The position numbers and the translations under genes were made by a program. A DNA stretch of 64,000 nt from JAHDCJ01 sp039028895 (GTDB taxonomy: Bacteria; Bacteroidota; Bacteroidia; Chitinophagales; Saprospiraceae). Numbering within the stretch: the stretch's first letter is position 1; each line of letters starts with the position of its first letter. The notes below the pieces were generated by a model. That model was not told the DNA's origin and did not search any database. It saw nothing but the letters and a program-made list of their open reading frames with translations. Below, piece by piece: positions 9,594-17,765 of the stretch. The stretch lies in NCBI GenBank assembly GCA_039028895.1, contig JBCCHF010000009.1, positions 62,001 through 126,000 of the forward strand. Direction: 5' to 3'.

Positions 9594-10481
9594 GATAAAG
9601 TAGTAAAACAGAATGAACAGTCCGTGTCCGATAATTGAAATACCGGGTACGATCAAATAAATGATATTACCCGCAGGGACCGGTCCCATATTACCATCTT
9701 CGTCAATAGCCGGATATCCTTCAATAGCATCATAGACGACCGATATTTCCGGATTGCGGGCATCATAAAGGATGATTTCCTGTTTGTCGTCTTCTACCCG
9801 GTGGGTTTGGTGCGTGCTGCACGTGGCGATATAAGACTTATCATCCGATGTGAAAGTGAATTCATATTTGTAGACGGGCTGATCATTTATCGTCGTATTG
9901 GTAGCTTCTTTCGATAATCGTTCACCACGAGTGAAAACGCCATATTTCATCAAATAATTAGCTCTGATATTCCTCCGCATCCCGACAAGAATAAAGACCA
10001 ATCCAACGAAAGGGAAAATCAAGGTAATGAGGCTTGTCCAGAAAGGAAAATGTGCCATCCTTGAATTTACTATCCTTGCTTTATCAGGATTCCTGTTCTT
10101 ATATTCAACATCAATTTCCTGACCTTCGTAATAGCGATTTCCTGTAGTATATGAAATAGCAAAGTATTCGTTACCGTTAATGGTGTAGGTAAAGTCATTG
10201 CCATATACCGTGGTTTCATTGATTGATGAACTCGTACCATAGGTTGACAGAATGACGCCCTTGGTTGGTTGCCAGTCGCCCTCGAATAAGGAAAAATGTT
10301 TTATTCCGGCGGCACCCCCGAATACCCAGAAAAAAATCAGGCCGAATCCAAAGAAAAGCCAGCCAAACTGACTCATAAATCCGCTGAAAAAGATGGTGGA
10401 ACGGGAAAAGAAATCTATACGCCTAGGGGGTCTGGCACGAATGAAAGCTTCGTCAAGAATGTGTTCATTTTCAAATGACAT
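9591..10481 (-). CDS. DUF3592 membrane protein
   Basis: Inner-membrane protein of 296 aa. Membrane segments are visible near 37-57 (FGWLFFGFGLIFFWVFGG), 150-170 (FPFVGLVFILVGMRR) and at the C-terminus (IIYLIVPGISIIG onwards). Between them lie two soluble beta-rich repeats with the DUF3592 pattern: VILSTYGT...YTINGNEYFAIS and the later TFTSDDKSYIATC, each followed by the family's V.Y...NP phrase. Function is unknown. A TATATTTG box just upstream could be its promoter. Confidence 0.75.
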   Translation of the reverse strand: MSFENEHILDEAFIRARPPRRIDFFSRSTIFFSGFMSQFGWLFFGFGLIFFWVFGGAAGIKHFSLFEGDWQPTKGVILSTYGTSSSINETTVYGNDFTYTINGNEYFAISYTTGNRYYEGQEIDVEYKNRNPDKARIVNSRMAHFPFWTSLITLIFPFVGLVFILVGMRRNIRANYLMKYGVFTRGERLSKEATNTTINDQPVYKYEFTFTSDDKSYIATCSTHQTHRVEDDKQEIILYDARNPEISVVYDAIEGYPAIDEDGNMGPVPAGNIIYLIVPGISIIGHGLFILFYYFI

Positions 10482-10494
10482 GGGGTTTTTCTTT

Positions 10495-10502
10495 CAAATA
10501 TA
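10495..10502 (-). promoter_or_regulatory. Candidate -7 box (TATATTTG) for DUF3592 gene
   Basis: Minus-strand TATATTTG matches TAnnTTTG and lies 13 bases upstream of the ATG at 10481, giving a very short leader. No well-spaced -33 element is seen. Confidence 0.4.
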
Positions 10503-10561
10503 ATGTCTTTGATCAAAAAACTCTCTTGTGAATCCCTAACTTGGTGATCAATTGGCCTGAA

Positions 10562-11683
10562 ATGAAAAACGTCAATCGTTACATCGTTGTTTTTGTTGTC
10601 ATTGCCTTGATAGGAGGTGTTGTATGGTATTTCTCAGCCCTTGTTTCTTACATCGCAATTGCATGGGTATTGAGTCTGTTGGGAGAGCCACTAATGACCC
10701 TTTTTCAAAAGATTAAAATCAATCGGTTTAAAGTGGGGCCTGCTTTTGCCGCAATTTTAACGCTAATTACCTATGTCATTTTTGTGGTAGCGATGTTTGC
10801 TTTATTTGTACCATTGATCATCCGGCAGGCATCAAATCTTGCCAATGTAGACTATGAAGCGCTTTCACAAGGATTGGAGAGACCCCTTTCGCAGATTGAG
10901 GCCGGACTAATAGAGAGAGGATTGGTGCGACCAGATGGCGAAGGCACCCTTTTCCAATCTGTACAGGAAGAATTTTTCCAAACCTTCGCTCCAACACAAA
11001 TCGCTGAGATATTCAGTTCACTGATTGGCCTTACTGGCAATCTACTTATCGGCGTATTTTCTGTGATATTTATCACTTTTTTCTTTCTCAAGGAAAAAGG
11101 TCTGTTCCTCAACTTTCTTTTGATGGTAACCCCGCTCAAGTACGAGTCTGAAGTCAATGCGGTAGTAGACAGAACGACAAGGTTGTTGACCAGGTATTTT
11201 GGCGGTATCCTGATCCAGATAACGATTATCACACTCTATATTTCTGTAATCCTTGGTTTCCTTAATGTCCCTAGTGCTTTGCTAATCGCTTTCTTTGCCG
11301 CATTGATAAATGTAATTCCCTATCTCGGGCCACTTATTGGTGCTTTTTTCGGAGTGTTTATCGCTATTTCTTCAAACCTTAATGCAGAATTCTATACCGA
11401 AATGGTGCCGCTGATCATCAAGGTTTTGATTGTGTTTGCTACAATGCAGCTCATGGACAATATGATCCTGCAACCCTTTATTTATTCTACTTCTGTGATG
11501 GCACATCCATTGGAGATTTTCCTTGTGATCATGGTTGGAGCCCAACTCGGTGGTATCATCGGAATGGTACTGGCTATTCCGGTTTACACCGTAGGCAGGG
11601 TAATTGCCAAAGAATTCCTCAGCGAATTCAAGGTGGTACAAAAGCTCACACAAAGCATAAAAGACCCACCCTCAAAGGAATAA
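10562..11683 (+). CDS. AI-2E family transporter (TqsA/PerM-like permease)
   Basis: Polytopic inner-membrane protein of 373 aa in the AI-2E transporter family (PF01594 type). Hydrophobic segments occur near the N-terminus, then a soluble stretch (about 90-150), then a cluster of C-terminal helices including IAFFAALINVIPYLGPLIGA, the hallmark of the family. The ATG at 10562 (MKNVNRYIVVF) is preferred to the TTG at 10541. Some members export autoinducer-2; others are Na+/H+ antiporters or unknown, so the name is a family label only. It precedes lysS by 160 bases on the same strand. Confidence 0.85.
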   Translation: MKNVNRYIVVFVVIALIGGVVWYFSALVSYIAIAWVLSLLGEPLMTLFQKIKINRFKVGPAFAAILTLITYVIFVVAMFALFVPLIIRQASNLANVDYEALSQGLERPLSQIEAGLIERGLVRPDGEGTLFQSVQEEFFQTFAPTQIAEIFSSLIGLTGNLLIGVFSVIFITFFFLKEKGLFLNFLLMVTPLKYESEVNAVVDRTTRLLTRYFGGILIQITIITLYISVILGFLNVPSALLIAFFAALINVIPYLGPLIGAFFGVFIAISSNLNAEFYTEMVPLIIKVLIVFATMQLMDNMILQPFIYSTSVMAHPLEIFLVIMVGAQLGGIIGMVLAIPVYTVGRVIAKEFLSEFKVVQKLTQSIKDPPSKE

Positions 11684-11843
11684 AAGCCAACCATAGCTGA
11701 ACTTTTTTTGAAAAAATGTAGTTTTGCGGTTTGAAATTTTAACCTATTTATTGTTTTACTGTTTCACTCTTTTATAGCAACTTTTGCTAATCCTTTTGAC
11801 GGCAGATCAAGGAGGTAAATTGAGTAAATACAATCTAAAATAG

Positions 11844-13403
11844 ATGCAAAATCTAAGCGAACAGGAAATTGTAAGGCGAGAAGCCATGCAGCAAATGATC
11901 GAACTTGGTTTCGATCCATACCCGGCAGACGAATTTGAAGTTAATGCCAAAGCAAGTGACATCAAAGCCAATTTTAATAATGCGGAAGAAGAGGCAGACC
12001 GTAATTATCAGGAAGTTAGCCTGGCTGGAAGAATTATGAGTCGGCGCATCATGGGCAAGGCTTCATTCGCAGAACTTCAGGATTCGTCAGGTCGAATCCA
12101 GCTGTATATACAAAGAGATATGATCTGTCCTGAAGAAGATAAGGCCCTGTATAATACCCTATTTAAAAAACTGCTTGATATTGGAGATTTTGTCGGTGTG
12201 AAAGGGGCAGTTTTTACAACCCGTACTGGTGAAACTTCTATAAAAGTTACCGAGTTTAAGTTTTTGAGCAAGTCCTTGCGACCATTGCCTATCGTAAAAA
12301 GGCAGATCAATGAAGAAACAGGCGAGGAGGAAGTTTATGATGCATTCACAGATCCAGAATTGCGTTACCGCCAACGCTATGTCGACCTCGTGGTAAATCC
12401 AGAAGTAAAGGAGACTTTCATCAAAAGGACAAAAATGTTTAATTCCTTCCGGGAATATCTAAACGCCAAAGGTTACTTAGAAGTCGAAACGCCGATCCTT
12501 CAGCCTTTATATGGCGGGGCTTTGGCCAGACCTTTCAAAACGCACCACAATACATTGGACATGACCTTGTACCTGCGAATCGCCAATGAACTTTACCTCA
12601 AAAGACTGATCGTTGGTGGGTTCGACGGTGTTTATGAATTTTCAAAAGATTTCAGGAATGAAGGGATGTCAAGATTCCACAATCCTGAATTTACGCAGAT
12701 AGAGCTTTATGTAGCTTACAAAGACTATGAGTGGATGATGAACCTCGTAGAGGAGATGATCGAAAAAGCCGCCATCGACATGAACGGCTCGACCCAGGTG
12801 CAAGTTGGTGAAAATGTGATCGACTTCAAGCGCCCATGGAAACGCTACACGATGTACGAAGCTATTGAGCATTTTACGGATATCGACATTTCAGAAATGG
12901 ATGAGGATGGTATCAGAGCGGTTGCAAAGCAATTACATGTTCCAGTCGATGAATCAATGGCCCGTGGAAAACTGATTGACGAAATTTTCGGAGAAAAGTG
13001 TGAGCCATTCCTGATACAACCAACTTTCATTACGGATTATCCAATCGAGATGTCGCCGCTTGCCAAAAAGCATCGCGACAAACCAGGACTCGTAGAGCGC
13101 TTCGAGGCTGTTTGCAATGGAAAAGAGATCCTCAATTCATTCTCAGAGCTTAATGACCCGATTGATCAGCGTCAAAGATTCGAAGAACAACTCGAACTCG
13201 GTAAACGTGGCGATGATGAGGCAATGATCCTTGATGAAGACTTTCTGCGTGCACTAGAATATGGTATGCCACCAACGGCCGGACTCGGTATCGGGATGGA
13301 TCGTCTTGCCATGATCCTCACCAATTCGAATTCTATCCAGGATGTGTTATTCTTTCCGCAGATGAAACCTGAAGTTAAAGTGGAGAGTGAAGAGGATGAG
13401 TAG
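11844..13403 (+). CDS. lysS: Lysyl-tRNA synthetase, class II
   Basis: Cytoplasmic enzyme charging tRNA-Lys with lysine. Length 519 aa. An N-terminal OB-fold anticodon domain (about 55-150) is followed by the class II catalytic core: motif 2 around FRNEGMSRFHNPEFTQIE and motif 3 GLGIGMDRLAM near the C-terminus. Extra residues after motif 3 are short, as normal. The start ATG at 11844 leads MQNLSEQEIVRREAM. An AAGGAGG stretch about 26 bases upstream is too far away to be a good ribosome-binding site. Downstream is the first copy of an intergenic hairpin repeat. Confidence 0.97.
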   Translation: MQNLSEQEIVRREAMQQMIELGFDPYPADEFEVNAKASDIKANFNNAEEEADRNYQEVSLAGRIMSRRIMGKASFAELQDSSGRIQLYIQRDMICPEEDKALYNTLFKKLLDIGDFVGVKGAVFTTRTGETSIKVTEFKFLSKSLRPLPIVKRQINEETGEEEVYDAFTDPELRYRQRYVDLVVNPEVKETFIKRTKMFNSFREYLNAKGYLEVETPILQPLYGGALARPFKTHHNTLDMTLYLRIANELYLKRLIVGGFDGVYEFSKDFRNEGMSRFHNPEFTQIELYVAYKDYEWMMNLVEEMIEKAAIDMNGSTQVQVGENVIDFKRPWKRYTMYEAIEHFTDIDISEMDEDGIRAVAKQLHVPVDESMARGKLIDEIFGEKCEPFLIQPTFITDYPIEMSPLAKKHRDKPGLVERFEAVCNGKEILNSFSELNDPIDQRQRFEEQLELGKRGDDEAMILDEDFLRALEYGMPPTAGLGIGMDRLAMILTNSNSIQDVLFFPQMKPEVKVESEEDE

Positions 13404-13405
13404 AG

Positions 13406-13486
13406 CCACCTCAATCCTAGCTCTTCTCCTCCCAGGAGAAGGGACCTGATGTACGTCCCTCTCCTTCAGAAGGGGTTAGGGGAGGT
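13406..13486. repeat. Hairpin-rich intergenic repeat, copy 1
   Basis: An 81-base element fills the gap between the converging lysS and DUF763 genes. It contains a perfect hairpin CTTCTCCT-CCC-AGGAGAAG (13423-13441). Outer arms pair imperfectly: CCACCTCAATCCTAG at the left with GGGGTTAGGGGAGGT at the right. The same sequence family occurs at 14758-14899. It resembles the widespread CCTCTCC...GGAGAGG palindromic repeats of Bacteroidota and could act as a bidirectional terminator. Confidence 0.8.
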
Positions 13487-13493
13487 AGAAGGT

Positions 13494-14711
13494 CTAAAAT
13501 AGCTTCAATTGATTACCTCCAGGCCTATTCCTGTTCTTCCTGTGTTTATCATCAAAGACGGTCCTTCCGCCGTATTTTTTTGAATCTTCCCATTCCTTTT
13601 TGATCAGCTTGTTGAGGTTCTCGGTGGGGGTGAATCCTTTTTCCAATCGTTTGGCTGTGAGGTGTAGACTCTTTAACGCCTTCTGTTTGTCTGTATGACC
13701 GATTTTAGCTTTTTGAACTGCAGTGTTTAACACTTCAATGGTCTCATCATAGACTTTGGTGGGAACGGGGAAGGGGTGGCCGTCTTTTCCACCATGCGCG
13801 AAGGAGAAGCGAGCGGGATCTTTGAACCTTGAAGGCGTACCATGGATCACTTCACTCACAAGCGTTAATGACTGAAGTGTCCTCGGACCAAGTCCCTTAA
13901 GAAGCAATAATGACTCAAAATCCTGGAGTTCTGACTCGTAGGCCAATGCGATGATCGTTCCGAGTCGCTTCATGTCGACGTCTTTCATTCTTACATCATG
14001 GTGGGCTGGCATTAGGATCTTTCTAACCTCTTTTATGAAAGCATCCGGATGGCCGGAGGATAGTTCGAGGACTTTGTCGCGAGTAGTGTTGGCATCATCG
14101 GCTGTGAGGTTGAGGATTAAGCCCTGGTTTTCTCCACAAACGGAGGTATGTGGATCATTAATGAAAGACTCCAATACCTGTGAATGCCAGTGGTAGCGCC
14201 TTGCAAATCCATTCCTGTCGTTCATGCCTTGTTGAATGACAGCCCATTCCCCTTCGTCTGTAACGACAAAAGAATGCAGGTAAATCTGGAACCCATCCTG
14301 GATAGCGGTATTATCCACTTTAGCGCTAAGTCTTGAACATTTCACAAGATGATGGCCGTTGAGCCCAGTTTTGTCGGCAATTTGAAGTAATTCGGTTGGC
14401 GTTTTCCTAGAATGCTTGCCGCGACCCCCACAAATATATATGCCAAGATCCTTTGATATCGGATTCAAAGATTTTTTCAGAGCTCCCATCACCGAAGTGG
14501 TAATCCCTGATGAATGCCAGTCCATACCAAGCACAGCACCGAAAGACTGAAACCATAAAGGATCGCTCAAACGTTTAAGGACCTCTGATTTTCCATATTC
14601 CACAACAATTGCCTCTGTGATCGCTTTGCCAAGTGTAGCCATTCGTTCGGCCAGCCATGGCGGTACACGACCATAGTGTAGTGGAAGATCAGCATGTCCT
14701 GATTTTTTCAT
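13494..14711 (-). CDS. DUF763 domain protein
   Basis: Protein of 405 aa that begins with the typical DUF763 signature (MKKSGHADLPLHYGRVPPWL) and keeps the family core (GMDWHSSGITTSVMGALK, ICGGRGKHSRKTP, VKCSRLSAKVDNTA). No signal peptide or membrane segment. The biochemical role of DUF763 is not established; the family is known mainly from archaea and scattered bacteria, and a nucleic-acid link has been suggested from a helix-hairpin-helix-like patch (LLLKGLGPRTLQSLTLVSEV is visible here). The gene is alone on its strand and bracketed by two copies of the same repeat, which is compatible with acquisition as a cassette (inference). Confidence 0.85.
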   Translation of the reverse strand: MKKSGHADLPLHYGRVPPWLAERMATLGKAITEAIVVEYGKSEVLKRLSDPLWFQSFGAVLGMDWHSSGITTSVMGALKKSLNPISKDLGIYICGGRGKHSRKTPTELLQIADKTGLNGHHLVKCSRLSAKVDNTAIQDGFQIYLHSFVVTDEGEWAVIQQGMNDRNGFARRYHWHSQVLESFINDPHTSVCGENQGLILNLTADDANTTRDKVLELSSGHPDAFIKEVRKILMPAHHDVRMKDVDMKRLGTIIALAYESELQDFESLLLLKGLGPRTLQSLTLVSEVIHGTPSRFKDPARFSFAHGGKDGHPFPVPTKVYDETIEVLNTAVQKAKIGHTDKQKALKSLHLTAKRLEKGFTPTENLNKLIKKEWEDSKKYGGRTVFDDKHRKNRNRPGGNQLKLF

Positions 14712-14757
14712 CAGTAGTATAACGTTGTTGAATGGTGATTGGTTTCAGGGGGTGTGT

Positions 14758-14899
14758 CCACCTCAACCCTAACCCCTTCTCCTCCAGGAGAAGGGAACTG
14801 ATGTGAATTCCTCTCCTGGAGGAGAGATTAGGTGAGGTAGAGAAGGGAACTGACCACCCACTATCGTCCCCCTACTGAAGGAGGGGTTAGGGGAGGTGG
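14758..14899. repeat. Hairpin-rich intergenic repeat, composite copy 2
   Basis: One full and one partial unit of the same family as 13406-13486. The left unit carries CCCTTCTCCT-CC-AGGAGAAGGG and CTCTCCT-GG-AGGAGAG hairpins between CCACCTCAACCCTAACC and GATTAGGTGAGGT. The right unit ends CCTACTGAAGGAGGGGTTAG followed by GGGAGGTGG. The right unit forms the 3' end and stop codon of the HTTM-like gene (see 14861). Confidence 0.8.
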
Positions 14900-15694
14900 C
14901 AACAAAGTAAAGTTCAAAACCAACAGCTCAAAGAAAAATACACCCAGGAAACAATAGGAAATTGTGTGGAAAAGAATGGGAAGGATGAACCACAGCCAAT
15001 CCAACTTTCTGGTAAAGAACCCGATGATGAAAGCTGCCTGGGCAATTACACCAGCGGCAACGAAAACAGTTGCTAGATCAGGGTTAGCAATAAAGTAGCT
15101 ATACGTCTTTCCCCAAAAGGAATCCGGAGCCTGGACGATATAGTTGGCCGTTTCATTAAGGAAAACAGCATACCCCTGGTCGAGATGGAACAAAGCGCCT
15201 CGAAACAGTTTCCAGAGAAAAGCAGAAAAATAGATCCAAAGCGTAAAGTAGCGAAGACCTTCCCACAAAAAGCTAAATGACTTGTCAGACTTAAACCAAA
15301 ATGGAATGCTGACAAGCAAAATGCCTGCCATGCAATGGGTGTGATGAGCACTAAAGGAATTGTAGGTCAAAAAGTAAAGCGCAAACAGCACACCGAAGGC
15401 AATCGGGAAAATTCTTTTATTGACAAATACGGCACTCAGTACCGCAGAAGTAAATAGCAACAGGTCAAAAACAATCGAAACAGCCAGATGACCGGTAATC
15501 ATTTCTGGTAAACGGAGTAAATGGACCATCCAATATGCCAGATCGACCCACGCAAATTTCAGAACAGGCGAGGCCAGTTGATGTGTAAACGCATTCGATG
15601 CAAAGCGGTAAAGGAGGAAAACGACAATGAAGCCAAATACCCATCGGCCAAGTACCTTACGGCCGATTGCTTCAAAAACATACCTGGCGGTCAT
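14861..15694 (-). CDS. HTTM-like polytopic membrane protein
   Basis: Inner-membrane protein of 277 aa with about 6-8 hydrophobic helices. The helix spacing and a central ...SFSAHHTHCMAGILLVSIPF stretch resemble HTTM (gamma-carboxylase-like) membrane proteins, though I cannot confirm the family. The last 12 residues (PPPLTPPSVGGR) are translated from the intergenic repeat at 14758-14899, so the native C-terminus was probably replaced or extended. The ATG overlaps the stop of the preceding gene (ATGA, 15691-15694), so translation is likely coupled. It is third in an operon behind an FAD oxidoreductase and a small anchored protein. Confidence 0.6.
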   Translation of the reverse strand: MTARYVFEAIGRKVLGRWVFGFIVVFLLYRFASNAFTHQLASPVLKFAWVDLAYWMVHLLRLPEMITGHLAVSIVFDLLLFTSAVLSAVFVNKRIFPIAFGVLFALYFLTYNSFSAHHTHCMAGILLVSIPFWFKSDKSFSFLWEGLRYFTLWIYFSAFLWKLFRGALFHLDQGYAVFLNETANYIVQAPDSFWGKTYSYFIANPDLATVFVAAGVIAQAAFIIGFFTRKLDWLWFILPILFHTISYCFLGVFFFELLVLNFTLLPPPLTPPSVGGR

Positions 15695-16227
15695 AGGCTG
15701 AATAACTTTTCAGCTTTCACCTCCGAAGGCTTGCCCTGGCTGTCGAACCTGTAAGTTTTTAAATAGATGTCAAGAGTGTTAATTGGTTTGTTGCAACTAT
15801 GTTCGAGATATCGTCTAACCCATGCTTCGAATGCTTCCTTGATTTCTGGCTCGTTAGTTACCTGGTTAAGGAAAGGTTCGATTTTTGGATACATTGATCC
15901 TGTTTTAGATCGGAAAAACGAGCGGGTCGGGTCTTCGTTATTGTTCTCTATGATGGAATGGTAATAACCAATTGGACTGATAAGCATATGTCGATTGACA
16001 TTGTTCAGCTCTGTGTAGTAATTGAAAACGTCGCCATCTATCCTGATCTCGATGATTTCCTGTTCAACTTTCGGCTCGAATTTTTCGGAGAACATGCCCC
16101 AAACGAAGAAAGGGGTTACCTCATCACCAGTAAAATTAAGGGTAAGTGTGAAAAAACAGAAAGCCGCCACCAGCCAAAACAAGCTTTTGGAATGTTGATA
16201 AAGCCGATGGAAGTAAGTGTTTTTCAT
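15691..16227 (-). CDS. Membrane-anchored protein of unknown function, HTTM partner
   Basis: I do not recognise a named family. The 178-aa product has one N-terminal hydrophobic segment (about 15-34, SLFWLVAAFCFFTLTLNF) and a mostly hydrophilic remainder predicted to lie outside the cytoplasm, with a PFFVWGMFSEKF patch just after the membrane. It overlaps both neighbours by 4 bases (ATGA at 15691-15694 and 16224-16227), a sign of coupled translation. From position and topology it may be an accessory subunit of the HTTM-like protein encoded next (inference). Confidence 0.65.
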   Translation of the reverse strand: MKNTYFHRLYQHSKSLFWLVAAFCFFTLTLNFTGDEVTPFFVWGMFSEKFEPKVEQEIIEIRIDGDVFNYYTELNNVNRHMLISPIGYYHSIIENNNEDPTRSFFRSKTGSMYPKIEPFLNQVTNEPEIKEAFEAWVRRYLEHSCNKPINTLDIYLKTYRFDSQGKPSEVKAEKLFSL

Positions 16228-17657
16228 TCAACTTTTTGCAAACCGGTCTCTGTAATTACGGAAGACTCCTGGTAACTTTCGTAGTCGGTGTTGATCGACC
16301 AAAGGTTGGACTCGGTTCCTTTTACAACTGATTCGGCAGCGAGCAAACCCATTAGGATACTATGATCCTGGTTATTGTACTTGAATGCCCCATAACGGCC
16401 AATAACCTGAAGGTCTTTAACGGTTTTAAGATAATCTTCAACTGGTTGCAGACGCTCTTTGTAACCGATGCTGTAAACCGGATAACATCTTGGAATACGA
16501 TAAACGTACCCATCGGAAATCTCTGCATTGCCAATCAAGCCTGTTTTGCGAATTTCTTCTTTTGCTAGGGTGATCAGTTTGTCTTCATCCCATTTCCAGA
16601 AGTCGTCTTCGTCGCGGTAACACCAGTATTCAAGTGTGATAATCGTACTCTGTTCTTCACCATAAAGCTGAGGAACCCAGTTTCTGAAGTTGGTCACGCG
16701 GCCCATTCTCAAATCAGGAGAGTGTACGTAAAGCCAATTGTCAGGAAACAGGTCTTTTGCTTCAACTTTGAGATATACGAGAACGGTGTCTCGGAATTTT
16801 AAGGAGTTGGCTGCTGTCTTGACTTCTTCGGGTGCTTCTGGCAATCGGTTGACCATTAGGGTCAGAGGCATTGAGGAAATGATATGATCATACTCTATAT
16901 AACGACCATCCTCAAGGCTTAATCCTTTTGCAGAATGATCCACTGTGTGAATCTGGTGGACAGGGGTGTTGAGATACAGATTACCACCGTTTTCACGAAC
17001 GTAATCCGCCATGCGCTCATAGATCATGCCTGTACCCTCAATTGGATACGCGAATTGGTCAACGAGTGTTTTATGTTTATTACCGCGGCCACCGAAGAGT
17101 GCATTTTTGATAGCTTCGAAAAGTGATAATTTCTTAATGCGTTGTGCCGCAAAATCAGCATCCAGTTCTTTGCAGGAAATACCCCAGAGTTTTTCACTAT
17201 AGGTCTTGAAGAAGATCTCAAAAAGCTTACGACCAAAGCGACCTGTCACCCAGCTTTCAAAGGTGCCGTCCTGTTTTGTAGGACTCATACGTTCTTTGAA
17301 ATAGCTCCAAATGCAAAGGAATGACTCCCATGGACCAAGGGTAAAAAGGGCATTAAATGCTTTTAGCGGGTAGAAGAAGAATTTACCTTTATAGTAGATT
17401 CTTGTCAGGCGATCAACCATCTCATAATCTCCATCAGCAACTTCAAGCCAAACCTGGTTTACGCGGTTATCATTACTGAAAAAACGGTGAGGACCAATAT
17501 CAACGCGCTGGTCCCAAAGTTCAATGCTTCTTGCCATACCACCTACCCGATCTGATGCTTCATAAAGATCAACCGAAACACCATTCTTAGCCAGTTCGTA
17601 CGCAGCAGTAATGCCCGCAGGTCCTGCTCCGATTACTGCAACTCGTGTATTTTGCAT
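16224..17657 (-). CDS. FAD/NAD(P)-dependent oxidoreductase, amine oxidase / UDP-galactopyranose mutase-like
   Basis: Flavoprotein of 477 aa with an N-terminal dinucleotide-binding motif (VAVIGAGPAGITAAYELAK, 6-24) and the second conserved DRVGGMARS motif (41-49). RYGAFKYNNQDHSILMGLLA near the C-terminus is the FAD-closing motif seen in UDP-galactopyranose mutase-like and protoporphyrinogen-oxidase-like enzymes. No signal peptide, so it acts in the cytoplasm. Substrate unknown. The context (HTTM-like protein downstream, GT-C-like proteins upstream) favours sugar or envelope lipid modification over haem synthesis. A TAACTTTG promoter box lies 61 bases upstream. Confidence 0.8.
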   Translation of the reverse strand: MQNTRVAVIGAGPAGITAAYELAKNGVSVDLYEASDRVGGMARSIELWDQRVDIGPHRFFSNDNRVNQVWLEVADGDYEMVDRLTRIYYKGKFFFYPLKAFNALFTLGPWESFLCIWSYFKERMSPTKQDGTFESWVTGRFGRKLFEIFFKTYSEKLWGISCKELDADFAAQRIKKLSLFEAIKNALFGGRGNKHKTLVDQFAYPIEGTGMIYERMADYVRENGGNLYLNTPVHQIHTVDHSAKGLSLEDGRYIEYDHIISSMPLTLMVNRLPEAPEEVKTAANSLKFRDTVLVYLKVEAKDLFPDNWLYVHSPDLRMGRVTNFRNWVPQLYGEEQSTIITLEYWCYRDEDDFWKWDEDKLITLAKEEIRKTGLIGNAEISDGYVYRIPRCYPVYSIGYKERLQPVEDYLKTVKDLQVIGRYGAFKYNNQDHSILMGLLAAESVVKGTESNLWSINTDYESYQESSVITETGLQKVE

Positions 17658-17717
17658 TTGTGTTTATTTTTTCGTGCGCTGAGCGTCAATCCTGGCGCAC
17701 AATTCCTGAACAGACCG

Positions 17718-17725
17718 CAAAGTTA
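17718..17725 (-). promoter_or_regulatory. Candidate -7 box (TAACTTTG) for FAD/HTTM operon
   Basis: Minus-strand TAACTTTGCGG lies in the 108-base gap between the GT-C operon and the FAD gene. It matches TAnnTTTG and suggests that the three-gene operon has its own promoter. No good -33 box. Confidence 0.45.
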
Positions 17726-17765
17726 ACAAAAAGTCGACAGGAAAAACAGGAAAGAAAAATAGCGG

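Noticed and set aside
11707..11726. TAGTTTTG promoter for lysS
   Set aside because: It matches TAnnTTTG, but the only upstream TTTG is about 9 bases away, too close for a -33 element, and the leader would be over 110 bases; left unassigned.
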